64,000 bases of DNA from CAVUAF01 sp963739375 (GCA_963739375.1 CAVUAF010000015.1:372001-436000); one strand, 5' to 3'; counted from the first letter of the stretch, positions 49,226 to 58,667 are shown. A program made the numbers and translations. The notes: a model not told the origin generated them from the sequence alone.

Positions 49226-50365
49226 ATGTTCATTGACGAGGCGAGAATCCGGGTGAAGGCGGGGGATGGCGGGAACGGCTGCGTCGCCTTCCGGCGGGAG
49301 AAGTTTGTGCCGCGGGGCGGGCCGAGCGGCGGCGATGGCGGCAAGGGCGGCGACGTGGTCATGGAATCGAGCGAGCGCCACAACACGCTCGTCCACTTCC
49401 GCTTCAATCCCGAGCACAAGGCGGAGCGCGGCCGGCACGGCGAAGGCTCGCAGTGCAGCGGGCGCGAAGGCGCCGAGGTGGTGCTGAAGGTGCCGGTCGG
49501 CACTCTGGTGTACGACGAAGACACCGGCGAGTGCGTGCACGACTTCAGCGGCCCGGATGAGCGGCTGGTGGTGGCGCGGGGCGGGCGCGGCGGGCGCGGC
49601 AACCAGCACTTCGCCACTCCCACCCACCAGGCACCGCGCGAGTCGGAGCCCGGGCGGGCGGGCGAAGAGCGCCACCTGCGGCTGGAACTGAAGCTGCTCG
49701 CCGATGTCGGGCTGGTCGGGTATCCGAACGTGGGAAAGAGCACGCTGATCTCGCGCATTTCGGCGGCGCGCCCCAAGATTGCGGACTACCCGTTCACCAC
49801 GCTGGAACCGAACCTGGGTGTGGTCTCGCTCGGCGATCCCAGCGAGCCCGGGCACTTCAGCTTCGTGGTCGCCGACATTCCCGGGCTGATCGAGGGCGCA
49901 CACCACGGCGCCGGGCTGGGCACGCAGTTCCTGCGGCACGTCGAGCGCACCCGCGTGCTGGTGCACCTGGTGGATGTATCCGACGCCAGCGGGCGTCCGG
50001 ACCCGGTGCACGATTACGAGGTCATCAAGAACGAACTGGCCAGCTTTGGCGCCGGGCTGGAGAAAAAGCCGGTGATCGTGGTGGCGTCGAAGGTGGATGC
50101 GGCGCAGGCGTCGGCGAAGCGCGGCGCCCCGAAAAAGAAGTCCAGCGCGGCGCAAGAGCCGGCGAAGCTGGCGGCGCTGCGCCAGTTCGCCAAGCGGAAG
50201 CGGCTGGAGTTCCATGCCATCTCGGCGGTCACGGGCGAGGGGATCGAGCGGCTGAAGTACGCGCTGGCGAAGCGGGTGCAGGAGCGGCACGCCACGGCGA
50301 CCAAAGCGGAGAGCGAGCCGGCGCCTGCGGTCGAGGAGAAGCCGCGGCGGCGGGCGGCGCCCTAG
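49226..50365 (+). CDS. obgE: GTPase Obg (ribosome assembly)
   Basis: This is 379 residues. The Obg glycine-rich fold (GDGGNGCVAFRREKFVPRGGPSGGDGGKGGD) occupies about 1-158. The G domain has GYPNVGKST (G1), FTTLEPNLG (G2), DIPGLIEGAH (G3) and a SKVD-type G4. A basic Ala-rich insertion (APKKKSSAAQEPAKL) sits just after G4. The C-terminus is short and there is no OCT domain. It acts in 50S assembly and stress signalling. Confidence 0.95.
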   Translation: MFIDEARIRVKAGDGGNGCVAFRREKFVPRGGPSGGDGGKGGDVVMESSERHNTLVHFRFNPEHKAERGRHGEGSQCSGREGAEVVLKVPVGTLVYDEDTGECVHDFSGPDERLVVARGGRGGRGNQHFATPTHQAPRESEPGRAGEERHLRLELKLLADVGLVGYPNVGKSTLISRISAARPKIADYPFTTLEPNLGVVSLGDPSEPGHFSFVVADIPGLIEGAHHGAGLGTQFLRHVERTRVLVHLVDVSDASGRPDPVHDYEVIKNELASFGAGLEKKPVIVVASKVDAAQASAKRGAPKKKSSAAQEPAKLAALRQFAKRKRLEFHAISAVTGEGIERLKYALAKRVQERHATATKAESEPAPAVEEKPRRRAAP

Positions 50366-50412
50366 CCGGGCATTCCACTTTTTCCGCTTCCCCGATTACA
50401 CTTCCTACTTCC

Positions 50413-51180
50413 ATGAATGTGGCTTTCTTCGGCGGCACGTTCGATCCCATTCACCGCGGGCACCTCGCCATCGCGCGCGCGGCGCGGAAACGCTTCCACC
50501 TGGACCGCATCTATTTCGTGCCCGCGGATGTTCCGCCGCACAAGCAGCGGCAACCGGTGACGCCGTTCGAGCACCGCTATGCCATGGTGGCGCTGGCGAC
50601 GGCGGCGGAGAAGGGGTTCATTCCCTCGCTGCTGGAAGCGCCGCCGCGGCACAGCAACGTGCTGGCGTTTCGCGGGCGCAGCGAAGCCGCGCCGCCGGTG
50701 CCGAACTACTCCATCCACACGCTGCGGCGGCTGAAGCAGGAGCTGCCGCGAAAGACGCGGCTGTTTTTTCTGGTCGGAGTGGATACGTTCCTGGACATCG
50801 CGAAGTGGCGGCAGCCGGAAGAACTGCTGGAGGAGGCGGAGTTCATCGTGGCAGCGCGCCCCGGGTACTCGCTGGCGGAGGTAGCGGCGGCGCTGCCGGC
50901 ATCGCGGCGGCCGCCGCCGGGGATGCTGAAGACCTTCGCCCGCCAAACGCTGCCAGGCAGCCTGGTGCTGCCCGGGGTCACGCTGCACCTGCTGGGCGCG
51001 GTGAAGGAGAACGTCTCGGCGACGCAGATCCGGGCGGCAGTGCAAGGCAAGCGCTCGCTGGCGCGGTACGTGGCGCCGGAGGTCGCGGAATACATAACCA
51101 AGCTGCATCTGTATCAAGGCGCCGGCCTCGCGGTCGAGGCGAAGAGGACGCGGCGCGCCCGCCGGCAACGGCGGGGATGA
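50413..51180 (+). CDS. nadD: Nicotinate-nucleotide adenylyltransferase
   Basis: This 255-residue enzyme adenylates nicotinate mononucleotide in NAD synthesis. The nucleotidyltransferase motif GGTFDPIHRGHL is at residues 7-18, with FVPADVPPHK and near the C-terminus NVSATQIRAAVQGKRSLARYVAPEVAEYI (the ISSTxIR site reads VSATQIR). A basic tail follows. It lies between obgE and rsfS as in many bacteria. Confidence 0.95.
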   Translation: MNVAFFGGTFDPIHRGHLAIARAARKRFHLDRIYFVPADVPPHKQRQPVTPFEHRYAMVALATAAEKGFIPSLLEAPPRHSNVLAFRGRSEAAPPVPNYSIHTLRRLKQELPRKTRLFFLVGVDTFLDIAKWRQPEELLEEAEFIVAARPGYSLAEVAAALPASRRPPPGMLKTFARQTLPGSLVLPGVTLHLLGAVKENVSATQIRAAVQGKRSLARYVAPEVAEYITKLHLYQGAGLAVEAKRTRRARRQRRG

Positions 51181-51264
51181 GGAAGGTTTCAAGTTCCACG
51201 TTGCCAGAGAAGCCACGTGCCGGACTTGCCGCGTGAAACTTCCAGGCTCCTGTGATTCAATCGA

Positions 51265-51783
51265 ATGCCGATGGCCAAAGCCCGAACCCGCACTCCTGAT
51301 CGCGCCGACGAAGCGCGCACCGGCGTCCTCGCGGCGGTGGCCGCGTGCGACGCGAAAAAAGCCGGCGACATCGCGCTGTTGGAGATGGAAAAAAACAGCG
51401 GCGCCTTTACCGACTACTTCGTGATCTGCAGCGGCAGCAATCCGCGCCAGATCCAGGCCATCTCCGATGAAGTCGAAGAGCGGCTCCGCCCGGCTGGGCT
51501 GCGGCCGGTGAACGTCGAGGGCTACAAGCAGGCGGAGTGGGTGCTGCTGGACTACGTGGACTTCGTGGTACACGTGTTCTCGGAGAACGCGCGGAAGTAT
51601 TACGACCTGGAGCGGCTGTGGAAGTCGGCGAAGAAGATCGCGCCTACGGCGCTGCGCGCGCCGCAGGCGGCGCGGCGGGCAACGGTCAAGCGCGTGCGGG
51701 CAACGCGCACCCGGGTCGCAGCGCCGGCGAAGCGGCGCAGGACGGCGGCGAAGTCCGGCCGGAAACGGCGTCCACGGCGCTGA
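51265..51783 (+). CDS. rsfS: Ribosome silencing factor RsfS with basic C-terminal tail
   Basis: This 172-residue protein blocks subunit joining by binding L14. The family core is about 20-125: KAGDIALLEMEKNSGAFTDYFVICSG, then GYKQAEWVLLDYVDFVVHVF and RKYYDLERLW. The last ~45 residues are a Lys/Arg-rich tail (VKRVRATRTRVAAPAKRRR), unlike the usual short form. rlmH follows at once, the normal gene order. Confidence 0.94.
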   Translation: MPMAKARTRTPDRADEARTGVLAAVAACDAKKAGDIALLEMEKNSGAFTDYFVICSGSNPRQIQAISDEVEERLRPAGLRPVNVEGYKQAEWVLLDYVDFVVHVFSENARKYYDLERLWKSAKKIAPTALRAPQAARRATVKRVRATRTRVAAPAKRRRTAAKSGRKRRPRR

Positions 51784-51807
51784 GCGGCCGCCAGTCCCCC
51801 ATCGTTT

Positions 51808-52239
51808 GTGAAACTTCATGTCGCCTGGATCGGGAAGAGCAAAGACGCAGCGTACGCGGCGCTGACGGCGGAGTACGTCAAGCGTATCCGCCGCTACCTG
51901 CCGGTGGTGGCGCACGAGCTGCGCAGCGAGGCGGCGCTGCTGGAGTTGGCGGCAAAGCAGCGCGCGGTGCTGGTGGCGCTGGACGCACGCGGGAAACAGC
52001 TCAGCTCGGAGCAGTTCGCCGACTTCCTGCGCCAGCACCAGGAGCGCGGGACGCAGCGCCTGCTGCTGGGCGTGGGACCGGCGGACGGTTTCAGCGAAGC
52101 CGCGCTGGCGAAGGCGGCCGGCACGCTGTCACTCGGCAAGATGACGCTGGCCCACGAATTGGCGCGGGTAGTGCTGCTGGAGCAGGTTTACCGCGCGTTC
52201 ACGATCCTGGCGCGGCACCCCTATCATTCTGGACACTGA
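51808..52239 (+). CDS. rlmH: 23S rRNA (pseudouridine1915-N3)-methyltransferase
   Basis: This is 143 residues from GTG 51808. A SPOUT-fold methyltransferase: LDARGKQLSSEQFADFL, LLLGVGPADGFSEAAL in the knot (the family usually has IGGPxG) and the C-terminal LSLGKMTLAHELARVVLLEQVYRAFTI...HPYH. The GVGPADGF variant is a mild departure from consensus. It modifies helix 69 of 23S rRNA. Confidence 0.93.
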   Translation: MKLHVAWIGKSKDAAYAALTAEYVKRIRRYLPVVAHELRSEAALLELAAKQRAVLVALDARGKQLSSEQFADFLRQHQERGTQRLLLGVGPADGFSEAALAKAAGTLSLGKMTLAHELARVVLLEQVYRAFTILARHPYHSGH

Positions 52240-52328
52240 AGAGTCCGGCAAATCATCCCCCTGCATTTACAATGAAAGTTTCCGCCCGCGGTGCTGACTG
52301 CTGTGGGCGGCGAGCGGAAAGCGAGCGC

Positions 52329-53793
52329 ATGGCGAAAGAGGGCATCACTCCACGGGAGCAGGATTACGCGCAGTGGTATCTGGACATTGTGCGCGGCGCC
52401 GACCTGGCGGACTACGCCGAGGTGGTGCGCGGGTGCATCGTGTTCAAGCCGACGGGCTACGCCATCTGGGAGGCGATCCAGCGCGGCCTGGACGAGCGCA
52501 TCAAGGCCACCGGGCACGTCAACGCCTACTTCCCGCTGCTGATCCCGAAGTCCTTCCTCATGAAGGAAGCGGAGCACGTGGAGGGCTTCGCGCCGGAAGT
52601 GGCCGAGGTGACGCATGCCGGGGGCGAAAAGCTGGCCGAGTCGTATGTGATCCGGCCGACCTCGGAGGCGATCATCGGCTACTTCTACGCCAAGTGGGTG
52701 CGCTCGTGGCGCGACCTGCCGCTGCTCATCAACCAGTGGGCCAACATCATTCGCTGGGAGATGCGCACGCGTCTGTTCCTGCGCACCACCGAGTTCCTGT
52801 GGCAGGAAGGCCACACCGCGCACGCCACACACGACGAGGCCGAGCGCGAAACCCTGATGATCCTGCGCGACGTTTACGCCGACTTCGCCGAGAAGGAGAT
52901 GGCGATGCCGGTGCTGCAGGGGCTGAAGACCGACAAGGAGAAGTTCGCCGGCGCGCTTCGCACCTACGCCATCGAGGCCATGATGCAGGACGGACAGGCG
53001 CTGCAGTCAGGTACCTCGCACGACCTGGGGCAGAACTTCGCCAAGGCCTTCGGTATCCAGTACGCCGACAAGAACAACCAGATGCAGTACGCGTGGACGA
53101 CGAGTTGGGGCGTGTCAACGCGGCTGATCGGTGCGCTCATCATGGCGACACTCCGACGACGACGGGCTGGTGCTGCCGCCGCGCCTGGCGCCGATCCAGG
53201 TGGTGGTGGTCCCGATCTACAAGACCGACGCAGAGAAGGCGGCGGTAATGGAAGCGGTGCAGAAGATTACCGGCGGCTGGAAGGGCCGGATCCGCTTCCA
53301 CGTGGACGAGCGCGACCACCTCACGCCGGGATTCAAGTTCAACGAGTGGGAGCTGAAAGGCATCCCGCTGCGCCTCGAGGTCGGGCCGAAGGACGTGCAG
53401 AAGCAGAGCGTGGCGCTGGCGCAGCGCGTGATTCTGGATGGCTCCGTTCCCGAAGGCGGCAGGAAGCCCAAGCAGTTCGTGCCGCAGGCGGGGCTGACCG
53501 AGCACGTCGAGAAACTCCTGGAGCAGATCCAGCAGGGCATGTTCCAGCGCGCCCTGAAGTTCCGCGAAGAGCACACCTACGAAGCGAAAAACTACGAGGA
53601 GTTGAAGCAGAAGGTCGAGCAGGGCTTCGTGCGCTGCTGGTGGGCGGGTTCGCGCGCGGACGAAGAAAAGATCCAGGAAGAGACGAAGGCGACCATCCGC
53701 GCAATTCTGCTGGAGCAGCCGGACGGCAGCGGCAAGTGCGTGTATACCGGCAAGGAAGCGAAGCAGATTGTGGTATTCGCCCGGGCGTATTAA
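52329..53793 (+). CDS. proS: Prolyl-tRNA synthetase (short form), broken by a one-base frameshift
   Basis: About 487 residues result once one extra base near 53145-53148 is removed. The first frame carries class II motifs (RPTSEAIIGYFYAKWVRSWRDLPLLINQW, RWEMRTRLFLRTTEFLWQEGHTAHAT) and breaks just after STRLIGALIM. The second frame resumes at HSDDDGLVLPPRLAPIQVVVVPIYK with the anticodon-binding domain and C-terminal zinc-like part to its natural end. It is the archaeal/eukaryote-like ProRS without an editing insertion. The gene should be essential and no second copy is in view, so a sequence error is most likely. Confidence 0.92.
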
Positions 53794-53809
53794 ACCTTCA
53801 AGGTGTCGA

Positions 53810-54196
53810 ATGGGCTTGGGACTCAATTCGCTTTTCAGTCAGGCGAGCATAGGTCAGTCGCGGACGTCTACGGTCAATCCGCTGCAGTGGGCTATGCTGA
53901 TACTGCTGGGTGGACTCGCCGTCCTGATACTCGTCGGGGCACCGGCTTGGCTGGTTATCTTGGTTTCCGTGCTTTTGGCTGTCGTGGGGCTGCTATTTTG
54001 CTTGGCGTTTGTGTTCTTCAGCTTACGGAACCCCGACGCACTCCGTTCGGAGACGTACTCGCTTACGAAGCTCGCAATTGAGAAAGGGCTCTACGGTGAC
54101 AGTATCAGCGGGTTGCGAGAAGTGGCTCAGATCGCGCCGATCGGTGAGCCGTTGCTCCCGGGCGAGACAGCACCGGAGCAGGGGCAAGAGCAATGA
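53810..54196 (+). CDS. Small two-helix membrane protein of unknown function
   Basis: This is 128 residues from ATG 53810. Two adjacent membrane segments (about 30-50 and 53-78) sit between a polar N-terminus and a C-terminal tail (SLTKLAIEKGLYGDSISGLREVAQ). No family is recognised. Base use is less GC-rich than in its neighbours, and the stop overlaps the next start (ATGA), so the pair is one translational unit. Confidence 0.7.
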   Translation: MGLGLNSLFSQASIGQSRTSTVNPLQWAMLILLGGLAVLILVGAPAWLVILVSVLLAVVGLLFCLAFVFFSLRNPDALRSETYSLTKLAIEKGLYGDSISGLREVAQIAPIGEPLLPGETAPEQGQEQ

Positions 54197-54477
54197 AGAA
54201 AACTTGCTTCGTAATCGCAGTACCTGCTGCAACAGCTGAGCAGCAGAACCGCGTCACAAATCACTTCAAAAAAGAGGGTTTCGGGTTTTGGCATTGGTTC
54301 CCCAATTTATGGCTGCTTAGCACCTTCGCGCCGGGAGTCACAGCATCTCAACTCCGCGACGAGATGAATAGATTACTTCCTGGCGTGCACAACACCGTGT
54401 TGCAGGTTAAGAACGAGCAGTGGGCCTTCTTTGGGCCCGCGCGATGGGGAGAATGGTTTAGACAAAACTGGCAATGA
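54193..54477 (+). CDS. Small protein, possibly Cas2/SinR-like ferredoxin fold
   Basis: This is 94 residues. The layout KKTCFVIAVP...FWHWFPNLWLLST...SQLRDEMNRLL...NEQWAFFG resembles the small SinR/Cas2-like family (beta strand, helix, WxxHxxxxWLIxT, xQIRD, strand), but I cannot confirm it. It overlaps the membrane protein gene upstream and cobO downstream by four bases each. Lower GC suggests later arrival in this place. Confidence 0.55.
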   Translation: MKKTCFVIAVPAATAEQQNRVTNHFKKEGFGFWHWFPNLWLLSTFAPGVTASQLRDEMNRLLPGVHNTVLQVKNEQWAFFGPARWGEWFRQNWQ

Positions 54478-55016
54478 ACCCGAACGATCTCCGCCGCGGT
54501 CTCATCATCGTGAACACCGGCCCGGGCAAGGGCAAGACCACCGCCGCCATGGGGACGGCATTGCGCGCGGTGGGGCAGGGCATGCGCGTCCTGATGCTGC
54601 AGTTCCTGAAGGGCTCGTGGCACTACGGCGAGCTTGATGCGGTCAAGTCCTTCGGCGACCAGTTCGTGATGAAGCAGATGGGACGCGGCTTCGTGAAGGT
54701 GGGGGCCGCCGAGCCCGACCCGGAAGACGTGCGCATGGTGGAAGCGGCGTGGCAGGAGGCGGAGCAGGCCATCCTGGGCGGGCAATGGGACCTGGTGGTG
54801 CTCGACGAAATCAATTACGCCATCAGCTATCACATGCTCGATGCGGCGAAGGTGGCCGAGGTCCTGCGGCGCAAGCCGGAGATGGTGCACGTCATCTTGA
54901 CCGGGCGCAACGCGCATCCGACAATCGTGGAGCTGGCCGACACCGTCACCGAAATGCGCCAGGTGAAGCACGCGTACGAGAAAGGCGTGATGGCGCAGCG
55001 CGGGATTGAATACTAA
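54474..55016 (+). CDS. cobO: Cob(I)yrinic acid a,c-diamide adenosyltransferase
   Basis: This is 180 residues. A P-loop NTPase of the CobA/BtuR type adenosylates the cobalt of corrinoids in B12 synthesis or salvage. NTGPGKGKTTAAMG is the P-loop (about 14-27), then QFLKGSWHYGEL, WDLVVLDEINYAISYH (Walker B-like) and LTGRNAHPTIVELADTVTEMR with KHAYEKGVMAQRGIEY at the end. All family motifs are present. It overlaps the small upstream gene by four bases. Confidence 0.94.
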   Translation: MNPNDLRRGLIIVNTGPGKGKTTAAMGTALRAVGQGMRVLMLQFLKGSWHYGELDAVKSFGDQFVMKQMGRGFVKVGAAEPDPEDVRMVEAAWQEAEQAILGGQWDLVVLDEINYAISYHMLDAAKVAEVLRRKPEMVHVILTGRNAHPTIVELADTVTEMRQVKHAYEKGVMAQRGIEY

Positions 55017-55088
55017 GTTTCGAGTTTCAAGCTTTCAACGAGCCGCTCGAAACTGGAAACTGGAAACTAGAAACTCGAAACTGTTCTT

Positions 55089-55946
55089 ATGGCCTGGTTT
55101 AAGCGCGAATCCGGACAGCTTGCTCCCGCGGGCGAGAAACGCATCCGCACCGAAGGGCTGTGGGTGAAGTGCGACCAGTGCCGCAACATCATCTGGAAGA
55201 AGGACCTCGACGAGCACCTGCAGGTGTGCCCGCGCTGCCAGCGGCACTTCCGCATCAACGCCACGCAACGGCTGGAGCTGCTGTTCGACGAGGGAAAGTA
55301 CGAGGCGTTCGACCAGAACCTGGCCTCGACCGACCCCCTGAAGTTCGTCGACGTGAAGCCCTACGCCGAGCGGCTGCGGCGCTCGCAAGCGAGCGTGCGG
55401 CTGCAAGACGCCATCATCAACGCGCGCGGCCGGCTGGCGGGGCGGCAGGTCATCATCAGCGCCCTGGAGTACAGCTTCATCGGCGGCAGCATGGGGGCGG
55501 TGGTGGGGGAAAAGATCACGCGGGCCATCGAGCGGGCGGTGGCCGAGGCGGCGCCGCTGGTCATCGTTTCCGCCTCGGGCGGGGCGCGCATGATGGAAGG
55601 CGTGGCCAGCCTGATGCAGATGGCCAAAATCTCCGCCGCGCTGGCCCGGCTGGATTCGGCACGCGTGCCCTACATCTCGGTGCTCACCGATCCCACCACC
55701 GGGGGCGTGACCGCGTCGTTTGCCATGCTGGGCGACCTGAACATCGCCGAACCGGGCGCGCTGATCGGGTTTGCCGGGCCGCGCGTCATCGAAGACACCA
55801 TCCGCCAGAAGTTGCCCGAAGGCTTCCAGCGCAGCGAGTTCCTCCTGGAAAAGGGCTTCCTCGACGCCGTCGTCCACCGCAAGGACATGAAGCCGTACCT
55901 GGCGCGCGCTTTCGACTTCATGTGCGCCAAGAACGGTACGCGCTGA
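55089..55946 (+). CDS. accD: Acetyl-CoA carboxylase carboxyltransferase beta subunit
   Basis: This 285-residue protein makes malonyl-CoA with AccA. The N-terminal zinc ribbon has C28/C31 and C47/C50 (CDQC...CPRC), followed by the crotonase-like fold with GGSMGAVVGEKITRA, SASGGARMMEG and TDPTTGGVTASFAMLGD. The length is normal. A short TTTCGAGTTTC repeat stretch (55017-55088) separates it from cobO. Confidence 0.96.
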   Translation: MAWFKRESGQLAPAGEKRIRTEGLWVKCDQCRNIIWKKDLDEHLQVCPRCQRHFRINATQRLELLFDEGKYEAFDQNLASTDPLKFVDVKPYAERLRRSQASVRLQDAIINARGRLAGRQVIISALEYSFIGGSMGAVVGEKITRAIERAVAEAAPLVIVSASGGARMMEGVASLMQMAKISAALARLDSARVPYISVLTDPTTGGVTASFAMLGDLNIAEPGALIGFAGPRVIEDTIRQKLPEGFQRSEFLLEKGFLDAVVHRKDMKPYLARAFDFMCAKNGTR

Positions 55947-56149
55947 TTCCCGACCTTCTCCCGTCGTACGCCTTCGTGCCGTTTCGGAGAAAGCTAACCA
56001 CAAAGGACACAAAGGTCCCACGAAGGCCACGGAGGAGGCCTGCTTCCGGGCGCTTGATTCACCGCTGACGATAGGGCTCCCTCGACTCGCGCGGCGCGCT
56101 TCGCTCGGGATGTTTCAATTGGCGATTCGCACGCTGCTACGATGATCGC

Positions 56150-57172
56150 GTGGCTCCTCTCCTTGACGTCCGCAATCTCACGGTCCGGTTTCCGGCGGCC
56201 CAGGGCTGGGTGACGGCGGTGCGCGAGGTCAGCTTCGGCATCGCGCCCGGCGAGGCGCTGGGGCTGGTGGGCGAATCGGGATCGGGGAAGTCGGTGACCG
56301 CGCTGGCGGTGATGCGGTTGCTGCCGCCGCAGGCGGAAGCGGGCGGCGAGATCCGCCTGGGCGAACAGGACCTGCTGCGGGTCGCGGAGAGCGACATGCG
56401 CGCGGTACGCGGGCGGCGCATCAGTATGATCTTCCAGGAGCCGATGACGGCGCTGAACCCGGTGATGCGGGTCGGCGACCAGGTGGCGGAAGCGGTGCTG
56501 GCGCATGCTGCGTCGTCGGGCGTCGGATGCCGGTCGTCGGCCGGTACGGCCAAGGCGGCCAAGGACCACGTCTCGAAGCGGGAAGCCGAGCAGCTGGCCG
56601 TGGAAGCGTTGCGCGAGGTGCAGCTCCCCGAGCCCGAGCGGCGGGCGCGCGACTGGCCGCACCAGCTTTCCGGCGGCATGCGGCAGCGGGTGATGATCGC
56701 GATGGCCATCGTGAACCGGCCGCAACTGCTCATTGCCGACGAGCCCACCACCGCGCTCGACGTCACCATCCAGGCGCAAATCCTGAAACTGCTGGCGGAG
56801 CTGCGGCAGAAGTTCGGCCTGGCCCTGCTGTTCATCTCGCACGACCTGGCCGTGGTGTCGCAGGTGGTGGACCGGGTGGCGGTGATGTATGCGGGGCAGA
56901 TCGTGGAGCTGGCGCCGGTGCGCGAGATTTTCCGCGCGCCCCTGCATCCCTACACGCGCGGCCTGCTGCACTCGGTGCCGACGCTGCGCACGCCGCGCGA
57001 CCAGCCGCTCGAGACGATTGAAGGCACGGTGCCGGCGGCGGCGGCGCTGCCGCCGGGCTGCGGCTTCGAGCCGCGCTGCGCGCTGCGCGTCGCCGAGTGC
57101 GCGCGCGCCGTGCCGCCGCTGGTGGAGGTCGCCCCGGGACACTGGGCGCGGTGCCCGGTGACGGCGAAGTAG
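56150..57172 (+). CDS. Oligo/dipeptide ABC transporter ATP-binding protein (DppD/OppD type)
   Basis: This is 340 residues from GTG 56150. Walker A GESGSGKS, Q-loop IFQEPMTALNP, signature LSGGMRQRV, Walker B LLIADEPTTALD and switch His in FISHDLAVVSQ are all present. The C-terminal oligopeptide extension with four Cys (GCGFEPRCALRVAECARAVPP...ARCP) fits the DppD type. Residues ~120-145 (HAASSGVGCRSSAGTAKAA) are an unusual low-complexity insertion before the signature region. No permease or substrate-binding partner is in view, so this ATPase is alone. Confidence 0.92.
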   Translation: MAPLLDVRNLTVRFPAAQGWVTAVREVSFGIAPGEALGLVGESGSGKSVTALAVMRLLPPQAEAGGEIRLGEQDLLRVAESDMRAVRGRRISMIFQEPMTALNPVMRVGDQVAEAVLAHAASSGVGCRSSAGTAKAAKDHVSKREAEQLAVEALREVQLPEPERRARDWPHQLSGGMRQRVMIAMAIVNRPQLLIADEPTTALDVTIQAQILKLLAELRQKFGLALLFISHDLAVVSQVVDRVAVMYAGQIVELAPVREIFRAPLHPYTRGLLHSVPTLRTPRDQPLETIEGTVPAAAALPPGCGFEPRCALRVAECARAVPPLVEVAPGHWARCPVTAK

Positions 57173-57194
57173 CCGGCAGCAGCGGCGCAAAGAA

Positions 57195-57218
57195 AGCCCG
57201 GCCGCCGGCGGCCGGGCT
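57195..57218 (-). terminator. Palindromic terminator between convergent genes
   Basis: Arms AGCCCGGCCG (57195-57204) and CGGCCGGGCT (57209-57218) pair around CCGG. On the minus strand TTTCTTT follows, so it suits the PIN/TRAM gene; the plus-strand ABC gene may use it too. It belongs to the same repeat family as 27326-27371. Confidence 0.65.
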
Positions 57219-57237
57219 GCACAGTTTCTCCCGTGTT

Positions 57238-58350
57238 TTAGTCGCTTCGCTCCGGCACCGTCTTCTTCACCGGTTCGGGGCGGGCCGGCACCGGTTGCGG
57301 GGTCTGCGGCTGCGGCGCGTGCTCGCGCACGGCGTGCTCGCGCTCGGGACGGGAGACGGTGACGCCGCGCTCGTCGAACTTGCCGAAGATCATCTTGCCG
57401 GCCGTGGTTTGCAGCACCGAGGTGACGGCGATGTCCACCGTCTTGCCGATGAGCTTGCGCGCGTTGTCCACCACCACCATGGTGCCGTCGTCGAGGTAGG
57501 CGACGCCCTGGCCGTACTCCTTGCCTTCTTTCAGGATGAAGACCTTCATCACCTCGCCCGGCAGCACGATGGGCTTGAGGGAGTTGGCCAGTTCGTTGAT
57601 GTTCAGGACCTCGACGCCCTGGAGCTGCGCCACTTTGTTGAGGTTGAAGTCGTTGGTGACGATTTTGCCTTCGTAGACCTTGGCCAGCTCGATCAGCTTC
57701 ATGTCGACTTCGCGAACGGCGGGGAAGTCGTCCTCCACGATCTGCACCTGGAGGACGCCGGTCTTCTGCAGGCGCTGCAGGACGTCGAGGCCACGGCGGC
57801 CGCGGTTGCGCTTGAGCGAGTCGCTGGAGTCGGCCACCAGCTGCAGCTCGCGCAGCACGAACTGCGGGATGACGATGGTGCCGTCGAGGAAGCCGGTTTC
57901 GGCGATGTCGGCGATGCGGCCGTCGATGATGACGCTGGTGTCAAGGATCTTGCAGCTCTTCTTGCCCTGCTTCTCGCCGCCGAAAATGCCCCCCAGCGCC
58001 GCCAGGTTCAGCAGGTCACCCTTGTTGGCGCCGACGATGAGGCCGACGTACGCCATCAGCATCATGATGAGGAGCTGCAGGAAGCGGCGGCTGGGCTCGG
58101 CGGAAATGGCGTCGCGGACCACCAACCCGAACAGGTAGGCGCCGAAGATGCCGGTCACGCTGCCGATGACCGCCCCAATCAGCCGCCGCAGGCTGACGCG
58201 GTGCAGCCGCATCTCGAACAGGATGACGCAGGCGGCGATGGCCATCCCGGCCGCCGCGGCCTGGGCCGGCGGAAGTCCGAAGGGATGAAGAACGAAGGCC
58301 GCAACCGCGACAATAACGACAAAAACAAAACGAATGAGGATCAGATCCAT
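57238..58350 (-). CDS. PIN/TRAM-domain membrane protein (YacL-like)
   Basis: This is 370 residues from ATG 58350, with GGAGG upstream. Four membrane segments (about 2-120) are followed by a PIN domain (KILDTSVIIDGRIADI, then ELAKVYEGKIVTNDFNLNKVA with the acidic site residues D, E, D) and a TRAM domain (EGKEYGQGVAYLDDGTMVVVDNARKLIGK). The C-terminal tail is Pro-rich. Relatives are thought to act on RNA at the membrane; the exact function is unknown. Confidence 0.9.
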   Translation of the reverse strand: MDLILIRFVFVVIVAVAAFVLHPFGLPPAQAAAAGMAIAACVILFEMRLHRVSLRRLIGAVIGSVTGIFGAYLFGLVVRDAISAEPSRRFLQLLIMMLMAYVGLIVGANKGDLLNLAALGGIFGGEKQGKKSCKILDTSVIIDGRIADIAETGFLDGTIVIPQFVLRELQLVADSSDSLKRNRGRRGLDVLQRLQKTGVLQVQIVEDDFPAVREVDMKLIELAKVYEGKIVTNDFNLNKVAQLQGVEVLNINELANSLKPIVLPGEVMKVFILKEGKEYGQGVAYLDDGTMVVVDNARKLIGKTVDIAVTSVLQTTAGKMIFGKFDERGVTVSRPEREHAVREHAPQPQTPQPVPARPEPVKKTVPERSD

Positions 58351-58667
58351 TGCGGGACCTCCTTCCCTGGCCCGCTGCGCGTTCGGCAAATAGGTATGAC
58401 CGCCGGCGACGCAACCGACCTGAGCCCCGCCTCCCTGCCCCGCAAATACCGCCCAATGGGGAGGCTGGTGGTTTTATGGGCAGGCTATGAATTTACGTAT
58501 GAACTTGCCTGCCGCTAGCCCGCAATGTGACACGGGCCGTGGAGCAATAAAGCCGGGGGCGAGTATATAGCAGAGTTCCGGCGGGGGAGCAGGGGAAGAT
58601 TTCGCGGCGGGAGGCGGCACCTGGCGCCAGTTACCCAAGAAGATAACAGTCAAGCTAGCATTTTGTA

